This document shows positions 48,516 through 60,398 of a stretch of DNA of 64,000 nt, piece after piece. The notes under the pieces are model-generated. The model saw only the letters and a list, made by a program, of their open reading frames with translations. It was not told the DNA's origin and did no database searches. The position numbers were made by a program, and so were the translations under genes. Source of the DNA: Terebella lapidaria (taxonomy: Eukaryota; Annelida; Polychaeta; Terebellida; Terebellidae); NCBI GenBank assembly GCA_949152475.1, contig OX424559.1, forward strand, positions 32,283,119 to 32,347,118. Direction: 5' to 3'. Each line of letters starts with the position of its first letter. The first letter of the stretch is position 1.

Positions 48516-48981
48516 TCACAACATGGAGGCCACGTCATACAGTGCTAGTCCCCTATTCGATCCCACGGCCAGGTATTTGTCTCTGTAAAGTCGTAGACAG
48601 TTCACCCAGCCCGGGGCTTGTATCACCAGTCTGGCCTCTGTGCCGTCAATTGACACAAAGTAGATGTCCCTGCTGCTCTTACCACATACAAACAGGAACT
48701 GTCCCATGCTGTCAATGCACAGAGCATAAGGCTGTGTGATGTCTGGTGTGTTGATGTCCCGGCGGTGTTGGCCCTGGGGTAACAGCTCCCGGACACAGTC
48801 TGCTAACAGGTCAGTGACATAGATGTGCCCGGTGTTGGGGCAGATTGTGACGTCTCCCGGATTTACAATGTGGATTTCTTCAATCCTGCCCCGCCATCTC
48901 ACCTTTCCTGAATCTGACAGCTGCACCATGGACGGTGATCTCTGGTGGGACAGAGAGTATCAATGAGTATTTTCATGTTCC

Positions 48982-49017
<36 letters not shown>

Positions 49018-51622
49018 CGTATTTTCTGATACTAAATACATATCTAACACAGACTGACAAAACAATGCCAAGCTGAAGATATTCAAGGAAATTGTAATCC
49101 AGCCCGCACTACTCACCCATGGAATGACCAGGATATCTCCATCCGGAGTCCAGCTCAGGGACGGCGGCCAGTCGCTCAGACGAAAGGTCCAGAGCTTGCA
49201 TAAATGACCGGGTTGTGATCCGTATACTGTGCATTGGAACGGCCGTAACGATCATCCCCACCAGCCACAACCACACGTGTGCCCTCGGTGTCACTGGCGG
49301 TACACTGAGGCTTCCTCATTCCCGGGCTGTCGATGGGGAAAGACAGCTGCTTCCCCTCCAGCGACATCAAGGATATTTCCCTACCTTCCGGTATATACAA
49401 TATCACTTGGCGCCCATCTAGCTTAACATTACACAGGCCTATGATTGGAGTGTACGGCGCCACATGCCAGAGTCTGTGTGTGACCTGTCAGTGATATATT
49501 AATTATCATTTGAATGAGGTATGAATAAGTGACAAATTATATGTATCATCAATACCATCAGATATCAATCGACCCAGATTGAAAGTAATTTGTTGTATGA
49601 AATAAAGGTTCTACATAATGATATCACATGGAGGAGACATTTTGCGAAGTTTATATAGTTCATAAATCTGAATCTCCACAAGTACTAGTTCTTAAGCCAA
49701 AACTTGTATGGACATGTGACTTTTGTTCCCCCAAAGTATTCAGTATTTATACTCTAACTTCATATAAATACTGAATACTGGTCGGATTGTAGTCGGATTT
49801 ACCAAGACTTATAGCTGCATTTAAGAAATTCTATGGTCGTCATCACGATCTGGTTGATAAATACAGCAAATCCATGTCTGTCATGCAACTAGATCATTTT
49901 TGTTTTCTCTCACTTCGTATGCCTGATATGACTTTCTGTCCCCGGACTATGAGATTGGATAACGGATATTTCTAATCCTGATGAATGTAAACAGGACCAA
50001 ATCCTCGAATATGCTCAGATTTCCAAGATCTCGTTTTGGACTGAACCTTTGAGGTAAATTCAATTTTACCGATAGAAGTCTGAAATTTGGTAGAAAATCG
50101 CCGCTAAAATTTAGCGTCGCAAAAATATCGTCAAAAACGGTGTAAGCAAGTCAGAAAAATCAGAGTATAAGGATAAGGAGTGTGAAGTGGTACGAGAAAT
50201 CACTTGCCCTGAGTGTCAAGCAAGCTATGGCACTGAAATGGGACACATCCTCTCCTGGCAGATGATAGATCGCCTCTCCAACCATGCTCCCTCACAGCCA
50301 TAAGGGAACACATACAAGATCATCACCATACTTTCCTGGCCAACGACGTCGACACCATCCCCAGGGAACCGGAATGTACAATTATTTTTTTTCGGAACCC
50401 AGATATCACGCTCAGCCGTGACACTGGTTACGAGCTGCCAGCCATTTACAACTAGCTTTTGTAACAGGATGTCAAAGAAGGCGATCATGTGATATGGAAA
50501 GTTCGCCATCATTGAGTACTGAAAAAATGGCCGTTATCACTGTCAAACCTATGCCCTATGCTGTCAAGCTTCACTTCAGAACCTGAATGGTATCTATAGC
50601 ACATAATGCATATATCTATGCTGCAAACACCATAGTACCACACCGAACTAGATTGGTACCTGGTTTTATAGGGTCCACACATGTACATGAATAATCCTTC
50701 CTCTCATGCTTATTACTAGTAGTAATATTCGTGTGTTTTCAATTTCAAATCAGAACGTTTGTAACACTAATCCTTACAATCCACATACTACTAGCCCCTG
50801 GTGTTCTTACATGCGAGTGTGTTTCGGCAGAGCTTGGAGACGTCTGGTCCATGTCCACAAGCAATGTCTCATCTATGTCCTTTGAAAAACAACAAAATTG
50901 TGTCAAAGCACTCATAAAATTCATCCTGTAAAATTCATAATATTTCGCAAGAAGTAATACTTCATATGGTTACATATATTCACCTGAGAGTTTGTTTCTA
51001 CAGATCTTGGTGACGTTTGGTGTTTGTCCAGTAGAATGGTGTCGTCTATGATCTGTTGAAATACGCCACAGTCATATCATAATGTTCACAACATAAATAC
51101 TGTACATTCAGTAAGGCACTATTACTTCATGTAGTTACATATTTTGACCTGAGGGAGTTTCATTGCAGGGCGTGGTGACCTCTGATGTCTGTCCAGAAAC
51201 ATTGCCTTGTATATGATTTGGTCAGATATACCACGTTCATACCATAACGTTTATAGCATTCATACCGTACACTTCAAATAGTACCATTACTTCATATGGT
51301 TACCTGAGTGTTTGTTTCTGCAGAGCTTGGTGAGATATGGGTTCTGTCCAGAGACATTGCCGCGTCTATGACCTGTTGAAGTGAATCAGTGTGATGTCAT
51401 AGTGTTCATAGCAGTTATCCGGTACGTTTCATATATATTTCCAATACATCATAAGGTCGCATCTACATATTCCGACCTGGATGCTTGTTTCTGCAGAGCT
51501 TGGTGACGTTTGGTGCCTGTCCGGAAACTTTCCTTCGTCTATGACCTGTTGAAATGCCCCAGTGTGATGTCATAGCGTTCATAATCATAATATATATATA
51601 TTTGGTCAGTGGTATATCTGAC

Positions 51623-51708
<86 letters not shown>

Positions 51709-54700
51709 ACTAAAAGCGATATTAGCTGTACTGTACAGCTAATGTTAACATTAGCTGTACATATATTTTTATGGCTATTACTAGAGAAATATAAGTTTTA
51801 GATATTATCGGTTCACTTTTTTAAAAAGCATTTTCAAAGACATAATCGCAGTGAAAGACTATTCTCTCAACAACTAATATCTGAAGATATCATTTTTTTT
51901 GTGTACAGCTAATATTTTACTTGCCGTTTTATCTCTATATTGTATATTAGCTGCCGGATTTTCTCTAAAGTGTATATTAGCTGTACATCTGAATATATGT
52001 ACAGCTAATATTACCTGAACATATACATCTGAATATATGTACAGCTATTGTTGCATGAACATATGCAAAAGATATACAGATAATATTCTGGACGGGTCCA
52101 GGCTTTAAGAAATACTGAACTAAGGGCTGGGGGATAGAGTGGACTTTTCTCTTTAACTATTCTGAGGATATCGTTCATAAACAATAGACGATGGCACGAT
52201 ATGGTGCTAACATGCTCATTTATCACACGGATTAACATTCATAATGATGAAAAAGCATTCGCGAAATATCGCGAAATAACGCAATAGAAAAATATTTTTG
52301 TTGCGTCTATGCTTCTGTACTTCTGTTCTCGGGCGAGTTCTTATCTCTTCGCATTGTGAAATGCAATCACTATACCTCCTGTAAGAATCATGCTCTGTGA
52401 TAGGTCAATTGCAATGAAATAATTTGTTCTGCTGGAGCCGCCCGCCATGTCGAGACAGTAAACGATAAACGGACCGGATGGTAATTTTGATATACTAACC
52501 GGCAGCCTTCGGATGTTGTATTGTTCACATGTTGCTTATGGAGATTGACAATCGATTTTCCGTCAATGACATTATGTCAGAACAGATATTCGGTATAGTA
52601 AAATAAATACATACCTCTGTGCATATTGGCACAGCGGAATATTCCCCTTGTAAGACATAACCACCCTCGGTTGACGCCTCGGGTATCTCTCTCGAAGAAT
52701 AATCCGCTGTACCAATATACATACAGGGTTGTATTTATATAATATCGTAATGGCTCGGTTAAGCGCTGGGGCGCTCAATTATTTGTCAATGAAGTCCCCC
52801 CCCCCACCTCATCCCTGTACAGAAGTGCGATATAGGCCTACTTGAATTTCCCATAAAATTCCGGCAAATAGGAATGCCAATTAGCCCAACAATTCTAACG
52901 GTGACTTCGAATATTCTGGTCTTATATGTAAGGGTAGCTTTTTACCTTCAAAATGATGTAACCTATTACACATGCCGATAAAAGCTGACGATTGTTAGGT
53001 ATTATTGCATGTACAGAAGTGCGATATACTTGTATTTCTCCCAAAATAGTAAATTCCGGCGAGTAAAAATGACAATTAGCACAACAGTTTTAGCGGTGAT
53101 CATTCTTTTTTATTTTTAGTTTTATATGTAAGGGTAGCTGTTTACGTTCAAAACGGCATATTACAGTATATTTACGGTATATTACACATGCGGATAAAAC
53201 TGACAATCGTCAGGTAATACTGTATAGAATTACCATGTATTTCCTATAAACCGTAGATTACGGCAAGTAAAAAAGGCCAATTAGCGCAAAAATTCCATAG
53301 ACATCTCTGTTCTATGTCTATGAAAATACTAACGGTGACCCTGATTTTTTTGTCTTATATGTAAAGGTAGCTTTTTACCTTCAAAATGACGTATTACACA
53401 TGCCGATAAAACTGACGATTGTTAGGTAATATTGTACAGAAATGCGTATATAGCCTATACGCTTATTTCCTCGAATCCTTACGTGTCAGATTCCGGCCAG
53501 TAGAAATGCCAATTAGCGCAACAATTCTAACGGTAACCCCATATGTTTTTGATTCCATATGTAAAGGAAGCTTCTTTCCGTCAACATGATGCCGATAAAA
53601 CTGACGATTGTTTAATAGTATTATACAGAAATGCGATAGGCCTATATACGTTTATTTCTCCTAAATCGTAATATGTCATATTCCAGCGAGTAAAATGTCA
53701 GAAATTAGTGCAACAATTCTAACGGTGACCCCATATTTTTTTAGTTTCATATGTAAGGGTAGCTTATTCCCTTCAAAATGATGTATTACACATGCCTATA
53801 AAACTGGCGATTGTTAAATAATATTGTACAGAAATGCGATATATACGTTTATTTCCCCTAAATCGTAACATGTCAGGTTCTGGCAAGTAAAATGTCAGAA
53901 TATAGTGCAACAATTCTAACGGTGACCCCACATTTTTTTGGTTTCATATGTAAGGGTAGCTTCTTTCCTTCAACATGATGTATTACATATGCCGATAAAA
54001 CTGACAATTGTAACTTAATATTGTACAGAATCGTGATATATACCATTACATTTCCCCTGAATCATTACGTGTAAGATTCCGGCGAATAAAAATGCCAATT
54101 AACGCAACAATTCTAATGGTGACCCCACATTTTTTTGGTTTCATATGTAAGGGTAGCTCCTTTACTTCAACATGATGTATCACATATGCCGATAAAACTA
54201 ACGATTGTTAATTAATATTGTACAGAAATGCGATATATACGTTATTTCCTCTGAATCGTTACATGTCAGATTCCGCCGAGTAAAAATGCCAATTAGCGCA
54301 ACAATTCTAACAGTGACCCCATATTTTTTTGGTTTCATATGTGAGGGTAGCTTCTTTCCTTCAACATGATGTATCACATATGCCGATAAAACTAACGATT
54401 GTTAATTAATATTGTACAGAAATTCGATATATACGTTATTTCCTCTGAATCGCTACATGTCAGATTCCGCCGAGTGAAAAATGCCAATTAGCGCAACAAT
54501 TCTAACGGTGACCCCATATTTTTTTTGTTTCATATATAAGGGTAGCTTCTTTCCTTCAACATGATGTATCACATATGCCAATAAAACTAACGATTGTTAA
54601 ATAATATTGTACAGAAGTGCGATATATACGTTTATTTCCCCTAAATCGTAACATGTCAGGTTCTGGCGAGTAAAATGTCAGAAGTTAGTGCAACAATTCT

Positions 54701-57568
54701 AACGGAGACCCCACATTTTTTTGTTTTCATATGTAAGGGTAGTTTCTTTCCTTCAACATGATGTATCACATATGCCGATAAAACTGACGATTGTTAATTA
54801 ATATTGTACAGAAATGCGATATATACGTTATTTCCTCTGAATCGTTACATTTCAGATTCCGTGCGAGTAAAAATGCCAATTAGTGCAATATTTCTAAGGG
54901 TGACCCCATATTTTTTGGGTTTCATATGTAAGGGTAGCTTCTTTCCTTCAACATGATGTATTACACATGCAGATAAAACTGACGATTGTTTAGTAGTATT
55001 GTACAAAAATGCGATAGGCCTATATACGTTTATTTCTCCTAAATCGTAATATGTCATATTCCAGCGAGTAAAATGTCAGAAATTAGTGCAACAATTCTAA
55101 CGGTGACCCCATATTTTTTTAGTTTCATAAGTAAGGGTAGCTTCTTCCCTTCAACATGATGTATTACACATGCCGATGAAACTGACGTTTGTTAAATAAT
55201 ATTGTACAGAAATGCGATATATACGTTTATTTCCTCTAAATCGTAACATGTCAGGTTCTGGCGAGTAAAATGTCAGAAATTAGTGCAACAATTCTAAGGG
55301 TGACCCCACATTTTTTTGGTTTCATATGTAAGGGTAGCTTCTTTCCTTCAACATGATGTATTACACATGCCGATAAAACTGACAATTGTTACTTAATATT
55401 GTACATAATTGCGATATATACCAGTATATTTCCCCTGAATCGTTACGTGTATAAGATTCCGGCGAATAAAAGTGCCAATTAGCGCAACAATTCTAACGGT
55501 GACCCCATATTTTTTTGGTTTCATATGTAAGGGTAGCTTCTTTCCTTCAACATGATGTATCACATATGCCGATAAAACTGACGATTGTTAATTAATATTG
55601 GACAGAAATGTGATATATACGTTATTTCCTCTGAATCGTTACATTTCAGATTCCGTGCGAGTAAAAATGCCAATTAGCGCAATAATTCTAACGGTGACCC
55701 CATATTTTTTGGGTTTCATATTTAAGGGAAGCTTCTTTCCTTCAACATGATGTATTACACATGCAGATAAAACTGACGATTGTTTAGTAGTATTGTACAA
55801 AAATGCGATAGGCCTATATACGTTTATTTCTCCTAAATCGTAATATGTCATATTCCAGCGAGTAAAATGTCAGAAATTAGTGCAACAATTCTAACGGTGA
55901 CCCCATATTTTTTTAGTTTCATATGTAAGGGTAGCTTCTTTCCTTCAACATGATGTATTACACATGCCGATGAAACTGACGTTTGTTAAATAATATTGTA
56001 CAGAAATGCGATATATACGTTTATTTCCCCTAAATCGTAACATGTCAGGTTCTGGCGAGTAAAATGTCAGAAATTAGTGCAACAATTCTAAGGGTGACCC
56101 CACATTTTTTTGGTTTCATATGTAAGGGTAGCTTCTTTCCTTCAACATGATGTATTACACATGCCGATAAAACTGACAATTGTTACTTAATATTCTACAT
56201 AATTGCGATATATACCAGTATATTTCCCCTGAATCGTTACGTGTATAAGATTCCGGCGAATAAAAGTGCCAATTAGCGCAACAATTCTAACGGTGACCCC
56301 TTATTTTTTTGGTTTCATATATAAGGGCAGCTTCTTTCCTTCAACATGATGTAGTACACATGCAGATAAAACTGACGATTGTCAGGTAACATTGTACAGA
56401 TATGCGATATATAGGCCTACGTTTATTTCCTCTAAATTGTAACATGTTAGTTTCCGGCAAGTAAAATTTCAGAAATTAGTGCATCAATTCTAACGGTGAC
56501 CCGATATTTTTTTGGCTTCATATGTAAGGGTAGCTTTTTTCCTTTAAAATGATGTATTACACATGCTGGTAAAACTGGCAATTGTTAGGTAATATTGCAT
56601 TACAAATGGGCGATATAGCCTACTTATATTTCCCCTATACTCTCCATTATAAAATGGCATTCAAGATTCGTTGCCTAAATTGTTCCCTAAGGAAAAAATA
56701 AAACGCACGGTCACTATACTTTTCTCGGTATTTTTGTTCTCAAACATACCAAAATGTTGACATTTGATTAATTCTTTTTTGAGCAAATATAGGACTACGC
56801 TTTTACGTTTTAGAAAGTGCGTCTCTGTGGGCGCAGAGGTGCATGGATCCTCCCCTTGTCCGCATGTCAGTGCAGAATAGTCAGTAGGTCTACGTTGCAC
56901 AATGTCGCCCATTATCATACTAGGGAGTGCCCGGAATCCCGCATTTGAGTTGTATATCTATTGCTATAGGGTGATTTTGCCAAAATAATAGGCCCACAAA
57001 ATTGCAGTAGGCCTACGGGTGGATATAACTGCAATGCAACGTAAAACACAACCTACAAAGTCAATGAGGTTATTAGCTGTACATATATGCCGAGTATATT
57101 TTTTAGCAAAAAGTGGTTATTGGCTGTACATTCGGACAAAGTATATGTTTTTTACTAAGTATAGACATTTTTATTACTTTTCACGTTGATTGGTATTTTG
57201 TCTTGCTGTTGCAGTTGAGTCATGTAAAACATGTGGTATGATAATATACTGATGCGAACGTTCAAGTATACTCCATTTATGGCACTACAATTCGTATGAA
57301 ATATTATGTACAGCTAATAGCACGAACGAAGTATACTCCCATGGTTTGAGCCGTTGGTATGTAGTCTTTTCTATTGATGAAAAGTCAATAATATTGCGGA
57401 AACAGGTAAAGGTGGTCACATTGGTCTCAAGTTATGGACGGCAATGCCAAAAAATAAACGAGCCATGCAGGAGAGACACACCAAATATTAGCTGTACACG
57501 AAAATGTACAGCTAACCGAAAAGTACAGCTAATCACAGGGTATATGTACAGCTAATATACACTTTAGA

Positions 57569-57642
<74 letters not shown>

Positions 57643-59664
57643 ATAAAGTATTAGCCCATGGTTACGAATTCTGACCTTAACGTAGTCCGCTACAAACAGG
57701 GAGGTAATGAAAAGTCAAAATTTAAAAGCTATATCTTGAATATTATCTCTTCAAAATAACATATTTTATAGAGTAAATGATCAGCATTCTAATACTGAAA
57801 AGAAAATAGGGGGTCACCGTGCTCGTTTCTTCGACATATTTGACCAAAAATAACAAACATTTACTAAAATGACTTATTTTATGGTATTATTACACATTTT
57901 TTGGGCCATATTCACATCTTGAATCTTGTTTTCCAAGAGAACGGATACGGTGACCCCCTATTTTCTTTTCAGGTTCAGGTTGCTGATCAGTTACTCTGAA
58001 AAATATGTCATTTTGAAGCTCTAGATTTTGTTAATACAGTCATTTATTTTGAAAAACTCTTTGACCCCCTCCCCTCACTGTTTGGAGCGGACTACCTTAA
58101 GGTATTTTAATGTGTCGATTGGTGACACCTGGTATCTGTGTATTAATTTTGTTTCATCTGGGTCTTGCACTTTAGTCATAGGGTTGTCATGTTGCTGTAG
58201 TGTTCTCAGCATTTATCATCAATGTTTCATGCAATACTAACCCATATTCACATACAAAAACATATCCTCTCAAAACATGATTAAGCCATTCCTGTTTAAT
58301 TTTCTGTTTCTCGTCCCCGCGCGCCTAGCTTTTGATGAAATTTTGAGAAAAACCAAACAAGATAAATATGTAATATTATGGAAATGCGAGCGATTTTGAC
58401 ACACAAAATTCCGCCAATCTCTGTAAAGCTTACTCATATTGGTCTCGCAGCAAAACTTGTGTTTTGAACCACAACCACAAATCAGTTTCTAAGATTCAAT
58501 ATGAAACTATGATATATTTTCAGATGCTTAAAGACTTAGGTCCCCCACTCAAGCATCGTTTGCATTCAGAGAATCATTGCACGGTATATCGTTTTTTTTA
58601 TTTGAGGGTCTGTTTGTTTTTCCCGCCCTCGCTCCTAGCTCTTGATTTTCCAAAGGACGAGAAACAAAAAATTAAACAGGAGTGGCCTTATGTGCATACT
58701 ACATTGCATGATAACCAGGGTGTACATGTACTTTGTAGGATGCATCCATTCCAAGTCATTGAATATATCCAAGCTAATTGATCTATAGCACATCTCACAA
58801 ATATGTTGTGCTAGTTCAATATATCACAATAATCTTCAAACTCACCACTAGCTGTCCAACATACGCCAACGCCTCTATGACGCAGACTTCATGTGGCATG
58901 AAGATGAGTTCCTCTGGTGAAGCATTATGCCACATGTTTTTATTGGGTACATCCTCCAACTTTTGGAATAATTCGAAGATCTCGGCTGATGGTGTGCTGT
59001 CTTGTGCTCTGAGTTTTTGTATGTCAGACTGAATTTGTTTGTTCAGTTTGTCAGCTTCATCTATCAGGCTAGTATAGGCTTTGTCTGCTGTTCGAGATTT
59101 GGATCTCACCTCAGCTACCAGTTCTTCCTCTGCAGCTTGCAGTTTCTCCGCCATCTGTCGGACGTGGAGATGAATTTGTTGGATAGTCACTTCCGTGTGA
59201 GTTTCGTGAGCTTTTTGTTCATCTCTGATCTGTGCAACATACTGGCAGTGATCAGATGCAAATTGAGCGAATTGTGATAGGAATTTTTCTTTTGTTTTGT
59301 TGACAATCTCTCGACATGGCTCAAGACAGTCACTACACAACCACTTGTGACAGTGACGACACTCCATTTCACGGTTTTTTTGTCTGCACTTGACACACAT
59401 CTTCTCCAGTATGTCAACGAGGAAGAGGCTCTTTGGTAAACTCTCTACATTGTCCTTCTTCAGCGTGTTTTTATCTTGGCAGGTAGGACAAGTGATAGTG
59501 TTATCACGAACCAGAGGTTTGAGACATGTCAGACAGAAGACATGTTGACATGGAAGGGCCCGGTGATCCCTAACGATATCGAGACAAACAGCACATGTGC
59601 CGCGGTCTTCAATCAGGGACTGAAATCCCGTGTCCGCATATGCACCTCCTTCACCAGCAGCCAT
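48516..59664 (-). CDS. TRIM-type RING/B-box/coiled-coil protein with NHL-like C-terminus
   Basis: Exons: 59664-58846, 51545-51477, 51372-51304, 51052-50984, 50879-50811, 50518-50208, 49484-49117, 48941-48516 (stop). All junctions are phase 0. Allowing two apparent 1-nt losses it would be about 733 aa. The start follows a 5'-UTR acceptor (CCATTTCAG|AACATGG). Residues 24-62 are a C3HC4 RING (CAVC, C-Q-H-V-F-C-L-T-C, CPTC), the E2-binding module of ubiquitin ligases. C90-C117 is a B-box-like zinc region without a clear terminal His pair, and ~120-250 is coiled coil. Four or five 23-aa mini-exons form the linker. The last exons contain NHL/beta-propeller-like strands (NPGDVTICPNTGHIYVTD, QPYALCIDSMGQFLFV, GLALYDVASML). 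The frame breaks near 50285 and near 49240. These could be assembly indels or true inactivation. An E3 ligase role is inferred from the RING. Confidence 0.75.
48983..49017. repeat. (ATT)n microsatellite
   Basis: About eleven ATT units lie in the last intron of the TRIM-type gene. Confidence 0.95.
50005..50165. mobile_element. MITE family 2, fragment
   Basis: Contains GAAGTCTGAAATTTGGTAG, CGTCGCAAAAATATCGTC and ACGGTGTAAGCAAGTCAG, matching the right arm of the element at 11372-11895. It lies in a TRIM intron 40 bp from the GC-type donor at 50208. Confidence 0.65.
50811..51545 (-). repeat. Tandem array of five 69-nt phase-0 mini-exons
   Basis: Copies lie at 51545-51477, 51372-51304, 51217-51149, 51052-50984 and 50879-50811, with unit spacing 155-173 bp and flanking intron sequence also duplicated. 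Four have intact acceptor and donor; each encodes 23 residues with the pattern V-I-D-x-x-x-x-x-D-x-x-x-x-S-P-S-S-A-E-T-x-x-Q (e.g. DRHQTSPSSAETSIQ, DKHQTSPRSVETNSQ). In the third copy the acceptor CAG has become CAA, and the peptide has drifted (KAMFLDRHQRSPRPAM), so it is probably a dead exon. Because every copy is phase 0 and a multiple of three, any combination keeps the TRIM frame open. Confidence 0.85.
51594..51708. repeat. (TA)n tract with a small palindrome
   Basis: An AT repeat of about 45 dinucleotides is preceded by TTGGTCAGTGGTATATCTGACCAA. It lies in the first intron of the TRIM-type gene and borders a cluster of TTAGCTGTACA words. Confidence 0.9.
51709..57570. mobile_element. Possible composite element bounded by TTAGCTGTACA motif clusters
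   Basis: TTAGCTGTACA or its reverse complement TGTACAGCTAA occurs several times at 51720-52040 and again at 57065-57560, with only rare occurrences between. The phrase CTAAAGTGTATATTAGCTGT occurs in direct sense near 51965-51990 and as its reverse complement near 57545-57565, as expected for inverted subterminal repeats. Both sides are bordered by (TA)n tracts. The interior is mostly the ~198-bp tandem array. No transposase was found. Treating the whole as one element is inference. Confidence 0.45.
52830..56640. repeat. ~198-bp tandem satellite, about 19 copies, with higher-order structure
   Basis: Successive units share ATATGTAAGGGTAGCTTCTT, CAACATGATGTATTACACAT, GCCGATAAAACTGACGATTG and GCAACAATTCTAACGGTGAC. 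The GTAAGGGTAGC landmark recurs every 190-200 bp. Copies are most diverged at the left end and more uniform from about 53.7 to 56.3 kb. A ~794-bp block of four units recurs: the same open frame appears at 54845-55057 and 55639-55851. It lies in intron 1 of the TRIM-type gene. Confidence 0.9.
57571..57639. repeat. (AT)n microsatellite
   Basis: About 34 AT dinucleotides lie on the right border of the TTAGCTGTACA-flanked region. Confidence 0.95.
57675..58102. mobile_element. ~430-bp foldback element
   Basis: The left end CCTTAACGTAGTCCGCT pairs with the right end AGCGGACTACCTTAAGG. The arms continue through AATAGGGGGTCACCGT on the left and ACGGTGACCCCCTATT on the right, ~150-170 bp each. No coding capacity. 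TRIM intron 1. Confidence 0.85.
58285..58686. mobile_element. TIR element (TTTCTCGTCC family), copy 1
   Basis: The ends are GCCATTCCTGTTTAATTTTC followed by TGTTTCTCGTCC, and GGACGAGAAACA followed by ATTAAACAGGAGTGGC. CGCCCGC/GCCTAGCTTTTGAT-like words occur inside both arms. A related copy is at 62881-63624. It lies in TRIM intron 1, about 160 bp from the first coding exon. Confidence 0.8.
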
Positions 59665-60398
59665 GTTCTGAAATGGAGAAGGAAAATTATGGAGTACACA
59701 GATGAATGTTATCACCACATACAAAGCGTTGTCTGTAGTGAAGCTGGGTGGCGATGGTAAGCAAGTGTCAGTTTTGTATTTGATATAAATATGTTGGATT
59801 TTTGTAACTGGATACTCTATGCAATCATAGGGCTACAAAACTACAGAATGTTTCAGTGCGCTTCAGGGTATGTGGTGTCAATACAAGTGAAACATGAATT
59901 TGGAAACATGTAAATTATCACGTTTTTGTATGTGTACCTGCACATTCATAATGTAACAAACATATTTGTATATAGTCCAGGAGTATGGCTGTAGTGGTGG
60001 TAATAGATTGATACTTACATACGTGCTCAACAAGGGAAACTAAGTAAGATATATACCGTGAACCTTGAAACAAGCCATACTATATGTAGAATTGTATAGA
60101 TATTACAAAATGTTAGCCTCCAATAGTCAACTCGATTTTTACTGTGCTGGGATGGTCGGGATTGTGATATTATGTATAAATGTATCCCTAGGCCCAGTAT
60201 CGACCTATTACAAGCACACCATGATACCAACACATGTTTCACACATATTTTCAACACTGCAAGGATCAACACTTTTAGGAAGCGTGACCAAACAATACTA
60301 TCCAAAGCCACACCGTCACAGTTCTTTGTACCTGTATACCTGATGGTATTACATTCATGATGATACACAAGTACCCAATCACAATACATTTTTTTTTT
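59665..60398. other. 5' flank of the TRIM-type gene
   Basis: An acceptor ends just before the ATG, so at least one 5' non-coding exon must lie upstream on the minus strand, but it could not be placed. No other gene is recognised; the small frames on both strands here overlap each other. Confidence 0.4.

Noticed and set aside
54845..55851. Two nearly identical 70-aa minus-strand frames
   Set aside because: They are copies of the same satellite block 794 bp apart, not a duplicated gene.
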